The notes beneath the pieces are model-generated. The model was not told the DNA's origin. It worked only from the letters and a program-made list of their open reading frames with translations, and searched no databases. Shown here one piece after another: positions 63,556 to 64,000 of a stretch of DNA of 64,000 nucleotides (positions are counted from its first letter, which is position 1; each line of letters opens with the position of its first letter). The position numbers were made by a program, and so were the translations under genes. Origin of the DNA: Sulfurivermis fontis (GTDB lineage Bacteria > Pseudomonadota > Gammaproteobacteria > Thiohalomonadales > Thiohalomonadaceae); contig NZ_AP018724.1 of the NCBI RefSeq assembly GCF_004001245.1, positions 1,542,501 through 1,606,500 on the forward strand, written 5' to 3'.

Positions 63556-64000
63556 TCAATTGCCGCGCATGCGTTCCACATAACGGTACAGGGTGCGCTC
63601 GCTGACGCCGAGACGCTGTGCCGCACGGGCACGGTGGCCGTCACAGGTCTCCAGGGCGTGCATCACCTCATCGTCGGTGAGACGGCCATGACGCCGCTGC
63701 AGCAGTTTGCGGCTGCTGCCCTCCAGCGCCCCCCGTTCGCCCCCTGGCTGTTGCACATCCTCGCGCCGCGGGCCCTCGAACACCAGATGTTCCGGCCGGA
63801 TGATGTCCTCACCATAGGCCAGAATCGCGGCACGTTCGATGATGTTGCGCAACTCGCGCACATTACCCGGGTAATCGTAGGTCATCAGGGTTTCGATTAC
63901 CTCGGGCGACAGCGGTACGAAACGATCGCCGTCATCGCTGCTGGACAGGAAATACTCGGCCAATGCGGCGATATCGTCGGGGCGGTCGCGCAGCGGCGGG
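63556..64000 (-). CDS. Sigma-54-dependent transcriptional activator (5' part beyond window edge)
   Basis: The reverse-strand frame is open through the right edge (before the internal Met at 63963 it reads PPLRDRPDDIAALAEYFL), so only about the last 147 residues are here. YDYPGNVRELRNIIERAAILA is the C-terminal end of the AAA+ sigma-54 interaction domain. A linker follows, then a Fis-type helix-turn-helix HRARAAQRLGVSERTLYRYV. The sensory N-terminus is not visible, so it may be a response regulator or a ligand-responsive activator. It is convergent with, and 26 bases from, the candidate sigma-54 sRNA. Confidence 0.9.
   Translation of the reverse strand, partial: PPLRDRPDDIAALAEYFLSSSDDGDRFVPLSPEVIETLMTYDYPGNVRELRNIIERAAILAYGEDIIRPEHLVFEGPRREDVQQPGGERGALEGSSRKLLQRRHGRLTDDEVMHALETCDGHRARAAQRLGVSERTLYRYVERMRGN

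Noticed and set aside
63360-63560. Identity of the sRNA as CrcZ or GlmY/GlmZ
   Set aside because: The repeated CA-rich AANAANAA motifs of CrcZ and the GlmZ-like stems are absent; only the sigma-54 dependence and activator neighbourhood are shared.
63392-63605. Short open frames across the candidate sRNA
   Set aside because: They begin before or at the sigma-54 promoter or run through the terminator, lack a Shine-Dalgarno sequence, and are Cys/Pro/Arg-rich noise.

Overview
This is a GC-rich chromosomal window from a Gram-negative bacterium, most likely a gammaproteobacterium. The gene orders surE-pcm-nlpD-rpoS, rpsB-tsf-pyrH-frr-uppS-cdsA-dxr-rseP-bamA-skp-lpxD-fabZ-lpxA and accA-tilS-pyrG-kdsA-eno-ftsB-ispD are typical of that class. 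The probable lipid A diamino-sugar genes (gnnA, gnnB) recall Acidithiobacillus-like and Chromatiales-like lineages, but that placement is inference. Almost all of the window is housekeeping DNA, packed tightly with many 4-base ATGA stop/start overlaps.

Layout. 1-2.2 kb: end of a SpoU/TrmH RNA methyltransferase gene and an FAD oxidoreductase. 2.3-6.5 kb: N-end-rule genes (bpt, clpS, clpA) around infA. 6.7-10.5 kb: surE-pcm-yqaA-nlpD-rpoS. 10.5-15.3 kb: truD, ispF, ispD and ftsB, interrupted by oppositely oriented smr and rhlE. 15.4-26.1 kb: eno, kdsA, pyrG, tilS, accA, dnaE, rnhB. 26.2-29.6 kb: an inverted block gnnA-gnnB-lpxB. 29.6-30.15 kb: a gene-free stretch of repeats. 30.15-42.5 kb: the long envelope and translation run from rpsB down to lpxA. 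42.8-47.1 kb: map, glnD, rlmA. 47.2-53.1 kb: a TPR-methyltransferase, wbuC, sfsA, relA and a LysR regulator. 53.2-57.4 kb: an RND efflux adaptor and pump. 57.4-63.3 kb: a YgiQ-type radical SAM protein, a small periplasmic protein, the aguA/aguB putrescine pathway and a DAHP synthase. 63.3-64 kb: a near-consensus sigma-54 promoter driving a probable small RNA, next to the 3' end of a sigma-54 activator gene.

How the genes work together. Bpt tags acidic N-termini with Leu, ClpS delivers them and ClpA unfolds them. IspD, IspF, Dxr and UppS supply undecaprenyl carrier. LpxA, LpxD, LpxB, FabZ and KdsA build lipid A/Kdo, probably on a 2,3-diamino sugar. BamA, Skp and RseP serve the outer membrane. 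RpoS, RelA and GlnD carry stress and nitrogen signals. AguA and AguB turn agmatine into putrescine.

The least expected content is non-coding. There is a candidate roughly 99-nt sigma-54-dependent sRNA with a predicted CCCCUCCU (anti-Shine-Dalgarno) loop. There is an IS5-end-like miniature element made of consecutive perfect hairpins, in three copies. REP-like elements supply, through their GTAG head, the TAG stop codons of smr, truD and rnhB. Four families of degenerate phrase repeats form inverted pairs between genes. No tRNA, rRNA, CRISPR array, prophage or complete transposase gene was seen.
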